Shown here one piece after another: positions 1 through 14,900 of a DNA stretch of 64,000 bases. The position numbers and the translations under genes were made by a program. Numbering within the stretch: the stretch's first letter is position 1; every line of letters starts with the position of its first letter. The DNA is from Plotosus lineatus (taxonomy: Eukaryota; Chordata; Actinopteri; Siluriformes; Plotosidae). The notes beneath the pieces are model-generated. The model was not told where the DNA came from. It searched no databases and worked only from the letters and a program-made list of their open reading frames with translations. The stretch spans positions 35,992,064 to 36,056,063 of the forward strand of contig CM045734.1 of the NCBI GenBank assembly GCA_024760905.1, written 5' to 3'.

Positions 1-94
1 ACCGTCCACTACATCCTGACCCATTTTCACTGGATATGGAGGATTATCAATAAAACCTTCCTCAGAGAATATCTCATGACCAAGGTCCTCACAG
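1..94 (+). CDS. ptgs1: ptgs1 exon, partial at window edge (membrane-binding domain)
   Basis: Encodes [11 protein letters not shown] onwards, ending in KVLT. This is the membrane-binding helix region just before Arg120. The donor GTCAGT follows at 95 and the exon ends in phase 1. An NKT sequon sits where the family often has a glycosylation site. The exon's 5' end is cut by the window start. Confidence 0.93.
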
Positions 95-2874
95 GTCAGT
101 TCTTCAAAACATAAAGCCATTGACCTTCTTGTCTTTTCTTGTGTAAGGAATAATCAGTATATTCTTTTAGATAAAGTACTTGTTGCACATGAGAATATTC
201 TGATCTGAGTTAAGGAACAATATTTAAACATATTTCATTTGAGAAATCTCATTGATTTTTGATGAAGGCTACCAACATTTCTAAGGGTAAAACTTGTAAT
301 AAAAATCTTGATTATAAGATATTTGGGTTACAGTACACATATTCTTCACAGCTAATGAACATCATCTCAGCTTTCTGTTCAGTGCTCAAGATAAATATTT
401 GCATGAGCCCGAGCTTAGTCATCTCCTTTCTCACTGATTCATTTGAATAAATAAAAAATAAATCTTGGCCTCTTTAGTGCAGCTAACTGGGTTATCAAAG
501 GTCGGCCATGTCGCTCAGTGTCTATGATGAGAGGCATGTAAAAGAACTTTAGCTGATTTTTGGAAAGAGTAGGTTGCATAGCTGTCAGCGTGTTTTAGCC
601 CTGCGATGTCCTGGCGAGCTGTTCAAGGTGTACTCTTCCCTCAACCAGAGTCAGCTGAGATGGGCGCCAGCCTCCCGCAACAATAATTAGGATTAGGCGG
701 TTTAGAAAATGAATGAATGAAAGGCTTATATGCCTCTTACTGTCTGTGTTGAGAGACATGTAAAAGAACCATGCTGTCATTCGTAGGCCACAACGTAATT
801 AAGCTCTGTGTGTTAACCTGGTGAGCTGTCCAGGGTGTACTCTGACGATTTACTGAGGTTTTTTTTTTTTTTTTGCAGTTTTGAAAGCCCTGAATCATAT
901 AAAAAACTGAGTTATACCTCTAAAGGTTTAAATATAAACATTTAATCAAACCTTAAATTATTAATACCATATTCGACGTAATAAGTGCCCTGCTCCAATA
1001 AGCACCCCCCACCAGTGTTTTTGATCTTACATCTAATAACCGTCTGTGTGTACTGGGAGCAAAATTTTTTTTTTTTTAACAAACAACTCTTTATTGTCAA
1101 AGTACATTACATACATTGAAATTTGCTTTGTGCGCTAGGCACCTGTCGCCACTGTGCAGCGCCAGTTATTGCATTGTTCTATCCTTTTGATGCTGAGCAC
1201 CAAGCAGGAAGCAACAACTGCCAAATTTTAACGTCTTATGGTATGACGCGGCCAGATTCGAACTCCGACCTACCGGAGGATAAAGCGGACGCTCTACCAA
1301 CTGAGCTAAATCCCCGGTTTGGTAGATCAAATGGTAGATCAAATTTACTAATTTAATTCGATCGGTCTCTGTACCGGTAAAATAAGGCGTTCATTGTCTG
1401 TAAAAGTGAGTTTACATGGCATTTCAAGACCCCCTGCCACTGGGGAATGTCTATAATGTTCATCAGTAACAACACATTTGATTGTTTTACCGTGCTTTAA
1501 AAAACAGGAAAACATTTTGCTGTGTTCTCTTGGTAAATGTCCAACAAGATGAACCATTAGAAACTGCTACAGCAAAACTATGCTCTGAATGAATGGAGTG
1601 ATGAGCCAGATATGGACCCAGCAGAAAGTGATGATGAGTATTTTTCACCCGATTCTCCTGCTCACTAACTTCATACATTTAAAGACATTCCTTGCCATGT
1701 GCTTATCAACATGCCATGTGCTAAAGTTGACGTTCATGTTGATTGGCTCGATCTTACATAGAGGGAAAATATTTAAAGGAACAGCACCGGGAGGGAAAAT
1801 TAAAGGGTATTTTTTTTTTTTTTAAATTATGATGTTTTCTGTTTATTTTTAGCTTTCATGTAAGTAATTTGGTTGATACTACAAAATGAATAATACAAAT
1901 ACCAGTAAAACTCTTTTATTGTTCTGTTATTATTCATGATTTACACCTCTATGGTAATGAGCACTTACCGTTCCACTCCGCTGGTTAGCATTTTAATCAG
2001 CACCCACCAACTCCAATTTTTTAAGCACCCTGGGCGCAATCACGGAAAATACGGTAATATGAATTAAATTATTAATGTAAGCCTCATAGAGGCATGGTGG
2101 TATAGTCATTATTACATTTGCCTCACAAAAACAATGTCCTGTGCCTTACTGAATGAGGAATATAGTCAATCACTACCTGTTAGTGTGGAACGTTATTTCA
2201 TGAAACTGTGAGTCCATGGACATTGTTTATAGGCAGTAGTATTTGCAGTGTATTTGTGCTCAACCTTTTTTCCCCTAGACTTTGGGCACCATGAGGCAGG
2301 GTACCTACTCGGGTATATGGCCCGTTTGATCAACCAAACTTTGTGTTATACTGTCACCACCTACTTGACTTTGTTGACTGGCTTAATCCTGCTAGATTAG
2401 TAATCTACAAGACCATTTTATCTGAGACAGAGTTGTCACTGGAAATTCAATGCAAGTTGAGAACGAATATCGTTAGCGACAAAAAGTTCAAGCTCAAAGG
2501 AGGGTCAAGGTCTATGTTACTCGGGAGTCTGCAACCAGATCAGGTTGTAGGTTGAGGAAAGATTGTTGCAAGTTCTGCCCAACCTGCTTCGTTTGGAACC
2601 ATTTTTACAAAAATTCATATCACTTTAGTATCAATAACAACCTCTTGATGTATGATCAAAGCTAGGTAATTTTCCAGGCCTTCACTGAATATAGAATAAG
2701 ATCCATGCAAATCACCTAAATAAGATCAGGTGCAAGTGAAGAGTGCATAAAAGCGTGTGGAGGCCGTCAGGCACATGCGGAATAGTTATACACTATATTA
2801 GCATGCTGTCAAGATTGGTTTAATTCGCAAATATTTTACAACATACAGTATAGTAAGTTCCCAGAAACTGCCTC

Positions 2875-2910
<36 letters not shown>

Positions 2911-5900
2911 CTGAGAAAAGAGCAAGAGCTGAGAAAGCTGAGATAAGTAAAGGGCTGTCATGTGTGCAGCTGCTTATAGCTGGTTTGTAATCTAACACAA
3001 TCTCAATATGAAACCAAGTACAAATACTGAAAAGTGTAGGGTTCAACTTTTTGTGATCTGATAAAGCACAAGGCAGCATTTATTGCTTCTGTGTGCTCTG
3101 GCACAGAGTAATTAAAGTTTTTTTCTGTGGTTTTAATAGAGAAATAAAATCCATATGTTATAGTCAGAAACTAAGGACCACACACCTTCACTTAGAAGAT
3201 AAATAATCTGACATCAACAATGAGGAAGCCTGTGTTTACAAAAGAAACAAGTATCCATGAAATTTCTCAATGTTTTCTTAGTTTACTCTTTTCTCTGTTT
3301 TTATTACTTCAAATTTAGGTGGTAGACTATTCATTCTTTTATCTGTGCTAAACATCTGTGGAGAAAATTTTCATAGACATGACATCCTGCTCATATTTGC
3401 TCAGCCTCTGTCTAAGACTAAAACATGCTTTATCACTTCCTGTAATAATTCCCTCCATTCCTTGGCTCATATTGATGTAAGAATTATTTTAAAAGATTCC
3501 TGTGCTATGACATGACAATTTGTATTGGAGTTAAGTTTACAACATGTAATGTTTTGTTTGAATTTTTAATAATCTTTTCTAGCCCGGTGTCTTGAGCCTC
3601 TACTGCTATGTTAATTCATGATGTCTTCATAAAGTCTTTAAATTCCTCACATGTCTCTTCTGCTGCCAAGTGTTTCTGGCACTTATGTCTTTATGCACTC
3701 CACTAACTCTCCAGTATTCTTTCAGATCTGTAAGTAATAGATATTTAATGCCAACCAAATCCATAGTTCATTATGTTCATGCTTCTGACAGTGTTTTATC
3801 ACAAAAACCTGAAGGAAGTGCTCGAATTTTTTAAATGTACACAATATCCAAAATAAGCTCGACCACAGTCTCAACCCTTTGAGCTCAGTTAAAACAAGAG
3901 TACAATAATAGCATACATCAGAAACATAGCAGGAAGTTTACAAAGAATTTCAGAGAAATCAAGTGATTGCTGGATATGTAACATTTTTGTATTATTCTCG
4001 TTGTTTCTTCTTTATTATCCTGTTTCCTGTCGCAGTGCGATCAAACCTGATTCCCAGCCCTCCTACCTATAACTCCAAATATGGGTACCTGAACTGGGAA
4101 TCATATTCCAATATCACTTATTATACCCGACTTTTGCCTCCAGTACCACTGGACTGTCCAACACCGATGGGTTCCAAAGGTAGGGAAGACGAAAGACCAG
4201 AAGACAAGAATTCTTTTGTAAAAATGAATTTATATACTCGATTAGCTTTAAAACCAATGTTTTTTTGTACTTTAAAAATTTAAATTCTTAATCTATGATG
4301 TCACATCTTAATTAATTCCCCAGATGTTATAAATAATATCTTTTCACTCATCAGGAAGAAAAGAGCTTCCGAATCCCAAAGTGTTGGTGGACAAGCTCTT
4401 TTTGAGGAAGGAATTCAGGCCAGACCCCCAGGGTTCAAATCTAATGTTTGGGTTTTTTGCTCAGCACTTCACTCATCAATTCTTCAGAACGCACAATAGT
4501 ATGGGGCCTAGTTTTACCAAAGGTCTAGGCCATGGGGTGAGTTCTTATTGAAGATTTGAGGGCAATGTTTGCTGAACAACAAAAGTCTACCCATATAATT
4601 ATACTATCAATGTCATTTTGTAATGTTTAATTTTATAAATAGGTGGATGCTGGACATATTTATGGAGATAACCTTGCACGGCAGCTGCGTCTAAGACTTC
4701 ACAAAGACGGAAAGATGAAGTACCAGGTGCCAGTACTGTTATGAAATGTCTGACATGTTTTTGCTTTTAATTTTGTTTGTTAAACCCAATCTCCTCTTGG
4801 TTGATTTAGCCACATTTTGTAGTGATAAGCATCAAGAGAGAGTGTTTTTTTCCAACTTATAGCCATGCCTCACTTGCCATTTGTGAAATCTGAAGATATG
4901 TGGTCTACTTCTCTCTGAGGTCAAGAGATTAACATTGCATAACTTTACACAAATAAATAAAAAAGATAAGAAGGTTGAAAGAAGGTTGACACACCATCTA
5001 ATGCTTTCCTTTTCCCTCTTGTAGTTATGCCTCGTTTACAACTTTGGTTCGTTCATATCTACAGACATGTCCATAAGTATTTGGGCAGTGATCACTTCAG
5101 TTAAAAACAGTGTTAATACTTTAGAATAATATTGAATTGGCCTTGATGGCTTTTTAAAAACCATTTGCTTACTTCTGTCTGTGATGTCAGTGGCCGCTAC
5201 AACAAGCACGATGATATCAGTAAACACTAAAAACTTAAGGTGAGAGTACTGCGCAGATTTCATTCATTCATTCATTTTCTAACCCGCTTAATCCTATTCA
5301 GGGTTGCGGGCAGGCTGGCGCCTATCTCAGCCAATTTGGGTGAAAGGGGAATACACCCAAAACAGCTTGGCAGACCACTGCAGGGCCAATAGACATAAAA
5401 CCACAGTCACACTCACAGCTGGGGCGATTTGGACTGTGGGAGGAAACCAGATTATCTTGAAGAAACCCAAACACCCAAGCCTGAGAATCAAACCCAGGCC
5501 TTTTTAGCCCCGTGCTGTCCTTGGTGCAGAACTATCATCATTAAAACATGGCAGCTTTCAGCACAGACAGGGACAACGCAAGCAGTAAAATATAACTTAC
5601 AAGCTCATTCCTCCAGTCACAAACTCAACTTTAATTTGATTCCTTGAGGGTTCGGTATGCCAGATAAGCTCAAATTCACCCACATTTATTAAACATTTAC
5701 TGAATTAAACAACTTTAAAAAACTAAAGTGTTATTCCTTCTCTCTCTCTCTCTCTATCTCTCTCTCTCGCTCTGTTTCTTTCTCTCTCTCTCTCTCCCTC
5801 CCTTTCTCTCTCTGTCCCGCGCGTGCGCATGCGCGCTGCGGGTCACGCCTACAAGACATGAATTCAAAGCGCATTCCCTGTTTGACCATTTACTGAATTA

Positions 5901-8900
5901 AAACAACTTAAAAAACTAAACTAAAAACTAAAGCGTTATTCCTTCTCTCTCTCTCTCTCTGTCTCTCTGTCGTGTGCGCACTGCGGGCCACGCCCACAGG
6001 ACGTGAATTCAAAGCGCATTCCCTGCTTGACAAACTCAACTTTAATTTGATTCCTATCGGGATCGGGATGCCAGATGAGCTCAAACGCACCCACATTTAT
6101 TAAACATTTACTGAATTAAACAACTTAAAAACTAAACTAAAACCAAAAGAGTGAAGCTTCCTTCTGTCTCTATCTGGGAGGCCTGCGGGGCGGGATGTTG
6201 AGAGACAGCCAATGAGAGAGTAACTTGCTTGACGTGTGAAATTTTGATTGTCGCGTTTGAATTTCTTTTCGTAAGAGGGGGTTGTTTCGTATTTCGGGGA
6301 CGGAAACTCAAGAAAATGTTTTTCGTAATCCTGGGATTTCGTACAAAGGGGTCTTCGTAAATTGGGGGCCAACTTTATTAAAAGTAATTAAGTGATACTA
6401 AGCTCATGAGCTGGAATGGTTTACACGGGACCATTTGTATTCAGTCAAAAACTGATAATGGAATATAAAACACATAGGCTATTTATGAGTGTATTGTGTT
6501 AACTGTTTATTAGGTACAGCATATTTATAAAAGAAAGCTTTCAATTTTCCAGAAAATTAAAATTGGCCATATTATAATTTCACTGGAGCATTTTCACTGT
6601 TGTTTCACTGTTAATGTCTTGTATATTTACAGATGATATATGGGGAGATGTATCCACCTTCAGTGGCAGAGACTGGTGTTTTCATGCACTACCCTGCATC
6701 AGTTCCACCCGAACAGCAATTGGCTATTGGCCAGGAAGTGTTTGGAATGTTGCCAGGTTTAACCATGTATGCCACCTTGTGGCTGCGTGAACACAACCGT
6801 ATATGTGACATCCTAAAGAAAGAGCATCCTACCTGGGGAGATGAGCAACTCTTTCAAACTACAAGACTTATTGTTATAGGTAATGTCGCTATCTCAGTTG
6901 TGTGTGTCTGTGTGTGTGTGTGTGTGTATGAAATGAGGTAGGAATATGTAGTCATTGGCACCTATCTCAGCCAACTTTGGGTAATGGCAGAGTACAGTTT
7001 CTGCATTTGTTGTTGCAGCACAGCACTGGCCGATATTTGTGTTATGATACACGAGGTCAGTGATGCAGCCCCAACAATCCAACAAGTTCACGTCACTACC
7101 AGGCTTGAACAGCCAATGAGGAAGGCAACATCTCTCTGAGAATGCCCACACATACTTTGACAAGGGGCAAGGACTGACATCGCCGATGTCCTACATTATT
7201 TTATTCATCATCCATTCCTTTTCTGAACCACTTAATCCCAAATAAAGCCGCAGGGAGGCTGGCGCTCATCTCAGCTGAAACTAGGCGAGGGCAGAAACAA
7301 GCTGACGGCTATGCAGCCGTCCCCTCACAATAGAGAGAGAGAGAGAGAGATGGCCGGCCTTTAAGTTCCCAGGTAGATGCACTGAGGGATGAATGCTCAT
7401 CGACCTTGCAAATAGATATTACCATAACTATCCTGATTTCAATACATTTTGAGATTTTGGTAGAAATTATAAAAATTGATCTATGACAAGGCTCCATCCT
7501 GAAAAGTACCTCTGTCAATATTCAAGGATCCTATAAGAAGCTTATTCTCTAATAGTCTGGAAAACTTTATATGCCCTTAAAATATTACATCTAATTTATT
7601 TTTATGTTTCATGAAACCACAATATTTACCTAGTAAGGACAGAGGGTGGGCTCCCTCTATGTATGTTGCTGACTCATAACAGTGAGTTGTAGAATAACTC
7701 TAAAAATGAATGTACACTAGTCCAGTGGTCCCCAACCCCCGGGCCGCGGACTGGTACCGGTCCGTGAATCAATTGGTACCGGGACGCACAAGAAATAATT
7801 CATTATTTCTGTTTTATTTATTATCTGAATGATCTTTTATTTTTGAAAAAAACTTTTATTTTGAAAATGACCAAATTCTCTCAGTTACATCAGTCATTTG
7901 AGCACTAAAATGTAACCCACAAGGAAAGGGCACATGAACAGAAGCTAGACATGTTTCAAACAGTAGCGAGTATTTTCGGGTTTTAAATTTCTTTTTTACA
8001 TTCAAACAAATCCCAGACATAAGGAATGAGAATTACCAGGGACTTTCCAATACTATATTCTATTGTGATTAAGCCTTGAAAGTTTTATTCAAAAGCAGGA
8101 CCGAACATGATTTTTTTTTTTTACTGCATGCTAATGTGTGAATAGTTTAGAGCTCACCATCTGTATCTTCAAATACCTTAAATTCAGACATCCTCACTTA
8201 CTCACTCACTCACAAAATAAACCCGAACAAGCACAGGGAAAACGGCAAAATCCGTTCAGAAACATACTGAATTCAAACCAATTACAAATTATTTTGAAAC
8301 CAGTTGTGGTACGTGAATCAAATGATACATAACTGAGTCAACTTCCCCCATCAATACTGAATATCAATGTGGTGAAACCTTTTTAAACATTATTGAGAAA
8401 CTCCTGATGAGAGAGCTACACAAATAATACCAGATCACATTTACTTCGCTAGTTTAATCTGCTCAATTGCTTGCTTTTCAGGTGAGACTATACGGATAGT
8501 GATTGAGGATTATGTGCAGCACTTAAGTGGCTACAACCTACAGCTAAAGTTCGACCCATTACTTCTGTTCAATGCCCAGTTTCAGTACCAGAACCGAATT
8601 GCTCTGGAATTTAATCAACTTTATCACTGGCATCCACTCATGCCCGACAGCTTCTTCATTGATGGAACCGAGATCAACTATCCTGAGTTCATGTTCAACA
8701 CCTCCGTTCTAACACACTATGGAGTGGAGAAACTGGTGCAGGCTTTCACATTTCAGCCTGCAGGACAGGTGACATTTTCTATTCTTTTGACCTTGAGAAA
8801 GGGGAGTGACTCTCATTCAGTTCATTTTCTGTAACCGCTTAATCCTAATTAGGGTCGCGGGGAGGCTGGCGCCCATCCCAGCCAACTTCGGGCGAGGGCA

Positions 8901-11900
8901 GAGTACACCCTGGACAGCTCGCCAAGCCATCGCAGGGTGGAAACACGCCGACGGCTTTGCAGCCCACTCTTGTCGAAAGTCAGCAATGGTTCTTTTACAT
9001 GCCTCACACCATAGACAGTGAGAGACATGGCCGGCCTTTGATAACCCATTTAGCTGCACTGGGGAGGACAGTGACAACCTTGTGGAGAGTGGGAATCGAA
9101 CCCCCAACCTTTGGATCAGCGATCCAGCGCCCTATACCACAAGATCACCACTGCCTCGGGAGTGACCCTTTATTTATTTATTTATTTTTTAAAGCATCTT
9201 ATTATAGCGGCACCTGACAAGAAGAAGGTTATATTAGACATAAAGTGAACAGTCAGTTCTCAAAGTTGTGTTAGAAGCAGTAAAATGGACAACCGTAACG
9301 ATTTAAGTGACTTTGACAAGGGTGAAATAGTATTGGTCAAATGACTGCGTCCATTTATTTCTAAAACAGCAAGTCTTGTGGGGTGTTCCTGGTATGCGGT
9401 GGTAATTAAATACCAAATGTGCTATCAGGAAGTACGATTGAGCAGGCAAGGGTGTCATAGGTTCGCACAGCTCAGTGAGTAGTAGGGAGTGGAATCAAGT
9501 ATGTCTGGGCTGATGCCACACAAGAGCTGCTTTACTGCTGTACTGTAAACGCCTGAAACATTTTAATACGGGCTATAACAGAAAGTTGCCAGTAAATTGT
9601 GCATTGTAGTTTGCTGCGTATGGGCTACCTAGCCATAGACTAGTCAGGTGCTGTGGCTGGTTGTTTTTGTTGTGTATTGGCTTAATAGTATTAGTTTAAC
9701 CCTGTTTCGGTCTGGCAAAAGAATACACTGTAGCTTATGATGATCACTTTTGGCGGTTTCAGTCTAACTGGTGTAATATTGAGTTGTCTCAAAAAGGAAG
9801 GATTTTCTTTTTGAAATGTGTTGTTATTTATAAAATAGACTGTGAACACAAACTGTAATGTGATTAACAGCTTATAATGTTGTCTTCCTGTTCACTGACT
9901 GTGAGAAAAAAGGGCGCAATTAAAATGACAGAGTATTTCTCTCATAATGCTTGGCAAGCAGTCGATAATACCTATTTATGAAATTCCTAACAACTTTTAA
10001 CATTACTGAGAGATTGTGAAGGCATCAAGAAAATAAATTTTGATTTGTGTAGTTGCAAGACATATTTTGGAGCATCTTTTATAGTAAAAATTAAAGTGCA
10101 TAGTTCTGCAAATAATACCCATAAGCAATCCTTTTATTCAACATCTCGTTTTAAAAATCTAACTGCCACAAAAACTTGAAATAGTATTGGTCAAATGACT
10201 GCGTCCATTTATTTCTAAAACAGCAAGTCTTGTGGGGTGTTCCTGGTATGCGGTGGTAATTAAATACCAAATGTGCTATCAGGAAGTACGATTGAGCAGG
10301 CAAGGGTGTCATAGGTTCGCACAGCTCAGTGAGTAGTAGGGAGTGGAATCAAGTATGTCTGGGCTGATGCCACACAAGAGCTGCTTTACTGCTGTACTGT
10401 AAACGCCTGAAACATTTTAATACGGGCTATAACAGAAAGTTGCCAGTAAATTGTGCATTGTAGTTTGCTGCGTATGGGCTACCTAGCCATAGACTAGTCA
10501 GGTGCTGTGGCTGGTTGTTTTTGTTGTGTATTGGCTTAATAGTATTAGTTTAACCCTGTTTCGGTCTGGCAAAAGAATACACTGTAGCTTATGATGATCA
10601 CTTTTGGCGGTTTCAGTCTAACTGGTGTAATATTGAGTTGTCTCAAAAAGGAAGGATTTTCTTTTTGAAATGTGTTGTTATTTATAAAATAGACTGTGAA
10701 CACAAACTGTAATGTGATTAACAGCTTATAATGTTGTCTTCCTGTTCACTGACTGTGAGAAAAAAGGGCGCAATTAAAATGACAGAGTATTTCTCTCATA
10801 ATGCTTGGCAAGCAGTCGATAATACCTATTTATGAAATTCCTAACAACTTTTAACATTACTGAGAGATTGTGAAGGCATCAAGAAAATAAATTTTGATTT
10901 GTGTAGTTGCAAGACATATTTTGGAGCATCTTTTATAGTAAAAATTAAAGTGCATAGTTCTGCAAATAATACCCATAAGCAATCCTTTTATTCAACATCT
11001 CGTTTTAAAAATCTAACTGCCACAAAAACTTGCAGTTCAACTTCCTTCATCACCAACACCTCAGACCACCATCTTTTTTTTTTTTTTTTTTTTTTTAAAC
11101 TTTTTCATACCTCCTTTTCCTGTTCATGTCAATTATTTTTACTTTATACCCAGCCAGTTTTCATCATACAGGTACTGTATTTTCCAGACTATAAGTCGCA
11201 CTTTTTTCATACTTTGGCTGAAAGTGCGACTTATATGTGAAATTATTACATATAATTCTATTCGTCATAATAATAAGACATAATTTCACGTTTGTTATTT
11301 TTACACTCCCAACCACAAGAGGGCACTCTAAGCTTGGGTATCTGTACCTGCTCATCCACCACTGAAGAAATGGCCCCAAAAAGAAAATCCTATTCTGTGC
11401 ATTACAAGCTGCAAATAGTGAAATATGCAGCAGAAAATGGTAATTGATCAGCAGAAAGAACGTTTGGAGTGAACGAGAAACTTGTGAGGGACTGGAGAAA
11501 AAGCAGAGATTACTATTACTGCAGTGAAGAAAACAAAACAAAGCACACTGTGGGCTAAAAGCTAGATGGCCACAGCTAGAGGAACGAGCTCACACATGGG
11601 TGCTTGAGCAACGTGCTGCAGGGAGAGGCTTCTCAACAGTGCAGTTGCGTCTCCACGTCCAGGTAGTGAAATTATTATTATATAATTCTGTTCATCATAA
11701 TAATAACGAACGTAATTTCACATGTTTATTTTTACACTCACAACCGCAAGAAGGCAAAAAGAGGGCAGAAAAATGGAGATTATTACTGCAATGAAGAAAA
11801 CAAACAAACAAACAAAAGCTAATCGCAGGCTAAAAGCTAATCACGGGATAAAAGATAGATGTTCACAGTTAGAGGAACTAGATCGCACATGGTGGCTTGA

Positions 11901-14900
11901 GCAATGTGCCTCAAGGAGAGGCTTGTCAACAGTGCAGTTGTGTCTCCATGTCCAGGTACGAAGTTGTCAAGGATATGAATAGAAATAACTGTGTGAGGTC
12001 TTTCTTGGTGTTACCGCTTCATGCAAAGCAACCTCCTCTCTATCAATGCGACTGTCACAAAAACTGCCAGCAGATTTCCAAGCCAAGGTAGGCAGTTTCC
12101 ATGAGTTTGCGAATTATAGTCCAGTGCAACTTTATATATGTATTTTTCTTATTTATTATGCATTTTTTGGCCAATGCGACTTGTACTCCAGAGTGACGTA
12201 TAGTCCATAAAATACTGTAAAATACTTGCTTTTCTTACCAGCTCTCAGTGCACATTTTGAGTTTTGTAGAAAGTTTTTTTACTAGTTCTTTGAAATATAT
12301 TTATCTTTGTGTAAACAGTACTGAGTGAGAAAGAAGCCTGTTTAACATGTCTGTCATGGTGACTGTCAACTCACTGGTTAGCAGAGCACTTAATTATAAA
12401 TAGATAGTATGTTACCAGACATGGCTGAAAAGGAAATAAAATACACATTTGCAAAATAAAAATAGACCTGTAATGTCAGATGTGGGACACAATTCATTTT
12501 ATTATATTTCATGAGATAAATTAGCTTAAAGGGGCAGTGGTGGCCTTGAGGTAAGGTGCAGGATCACTGATCCCAAGGTTGGGGATTTTCAGTGGGTTGC
12601 CACTGTCCCCCCAGTTCAGCTAACTGGGTTATCAAGGGCCAGCCATGTCTCGTACTATCTGTAGTGAGAGGTATGTAAAAGAACCATTGCTGACTTTCGA
12701 CAACAGTAGGCTGTATAGCCACCAGCGTGTTTCTGCCCTGCGATGACTGGGATGGGGGGGGGTCCAGGGTGTATTCTGCCCTTACCCAGAGTTGGCTGAG
12801 ATGGGCACCAGCCTCCATGTGACCCTAATTAGAATTAAGCAGTTCAGAAAATGAACGATGGAAATGAATTAGCTTAAATTTTGGTGTCAATTCTTATATT
12901 CAGGTAATTTACCCCAAGTTCAGGTAAATAAACTGAGTTTCAACCATTTAGCTATTGATTTTGTGGGTGGGCCTAAAGACTACATGTTGATGCTCATTAG
13001 GTTTTTGGCCTCTGAAAAATACACCTAAAGCATAAACATGTCCTCCCGTTTTACATTTATGATCATAATATGCATTTAAAACACATCCACTTTCTCCACT
13101 GAATTAAATGGAATTATATATATGAAGGGAAATATGGCCATCAAGAAGATGAATAAAAAAAAGACCTCAGAAATTCTTCTTGTGTAAATTGGCCTTTAAT
13201 GAATCTTTAACACCTGAGCCTGTTTTCAGGAGGCTCATAAATGCTTACTGTTGGCTACTGTTGTGATTTACAGAGGCTTTTGTTTTTGCATACTTCAAGT
13301 CATGAGGCACAACCTTGAATAATTTGGCCATTATGTGACATGGGATTTTCAATTTTCCTTTTGAGTGTCATTTGCAAATTCATTCAAATCATAAACCACA
13401 CTGGGATTTTGAAAATAAATCAAGAGCTGTGTGACCATGAGCATTATGGATTTATTCATTCATTTATAATCATTCACATGTTAAAATTAACACTCAAAGG
13501 TCTTAGTTATGGAGAAACCACAACTGAATTAATACACTTAACATACGATATGATAGTTTAATTTTGATGCAATTTATTGTTTTGCTTCATAATATATATA
13601 AACTGGCAAATAAGTAAGTAAATGCAAAGAAACATATACAACATATGCAATATATTGCCAAAAGTATTCACTCACCCTTCCAAATAATTGAATTCAGGTG
13701 TTCCAATCACCTCGATGGCCACGGGTGTATAAATTCAAGCTCCAAGGCACGCAGACAGCGTTTATAAACATACGTGAAAGAATGGGTCTCAGGAGCTCTG
13801 TGAATTACAATGTGGTACTGTGATAGGATAACACTTGGGCAAGTCAAGTCCAGTCAAAAAATTTCCTCACTACTAAATATTCCACAATCAACTATCAGCG
13901 GTATTATAACAAAGTGGACGCAATTGGAAGCAACAGCAACTCAGTTACGAAGTGGTAGGCCATGAAAAACGACACTGTGGGGTCAGCGGATGCTTAGGCA
14001 CGTAATGATCAGAGGTTGCCAACTTTCAGCAGAGTCAATTGCTACAGATCTCCAAACTTCATGTGGAATTCTGATTAGCTCAAGAACAGTGCACAGTGCA
14101 CATTTATGGGATGGGTTTCCATAGCCGAGCGGCTGCATCCAAGTCATACATCGAGTGCTATACAAACCATCAGATGCAGTGGTGTAAAGCACACCACCAC
14201 TGAACTCTAGAGCAGCACTTTGTGGGGTGTCAAATCATGCATCTTCATCTGGCAGTCTGATGGATGAGTCTGGGCTTGGCGGTTGTCAGGAGAACATTAC
14301 TTGTCTGACTCCATTGTGACAAATATAAAGTTTTGTGGAGATGGGATTATAGTGTGTAGTTGTTTTTCAGGGGCTGGACTTGGCCCCTTAGTTCCAGTGA
14401 AAGGATCTCTGAATGCTTGCTCCCAACTTTGGGGGAATAGATTAGGAATGACCACCCAGTGTTGCAGCATGTCTGCACACCAGTGCACAAAGCAAGGTCC
14501 ATAAAGACATGGATGAGTGAGTTTGGTATGGAAGAACTTGACTGGCCTGCACAGAGTCCTGACCTCAACCAAATAGAGCACCTTTGGGATGAATTAGGTC
14601 AGAGACTGCAAGCTAGATCAACATCAGTGTCTGGCCTCATGAATGCACTTCTGGAGGAATGGTCAAAAATTCATATAAACACCCTCCTCAAACTTGGGGA
14701 AAGCTTGCCCAGAAGAGTTGAAGCTGTTGTAATTACAAAGGGCGGGCCGATGTCATATTAAATCCTTTGGATTAAGATTAGGATGTCAGTTAATTTGCAT
14801 GTGAAGGCAGATGAGTAAATACTTTGTATGTAGTGTCCATACGTACATATATAAACAAATAATGGGGCAGTGGTGGCCTGGTGATAAGGTGCTGGATCAT

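Larger units (their letters stand above)
95..4035 (+). other. ptgs1 intron with SINEs
   Basis: This 3.9-kb intron holds two partial copies of the common tRNA-derived SINE, a reverse-strand tRNA-headed SINE and a poly(A) tract at 2880-2908. No other gene is visible in it. Confidence 0.85.

Noticed and set aside
1240..1321. Possible tRNA gene on the minus strand
   Set aside because: Box A and box B are present, but the anticodon stem pairs poorly and a SINE body with an AATAAAGAG-like tail follows. It is a SINE head.
9323..11030. Two-unit repeat as a CRISPR-like or LTR structure
   Set aside because: It is a plain head-to-tail duplication of unique sequence, with no short repeats, LTR termini or primer-binding site.
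14297..14581. Overlapping open frames of 73-94 codons on the minus strand
   Set aside because: They lie antisense to the degenerate Tc1-like transposase and carry no motif.
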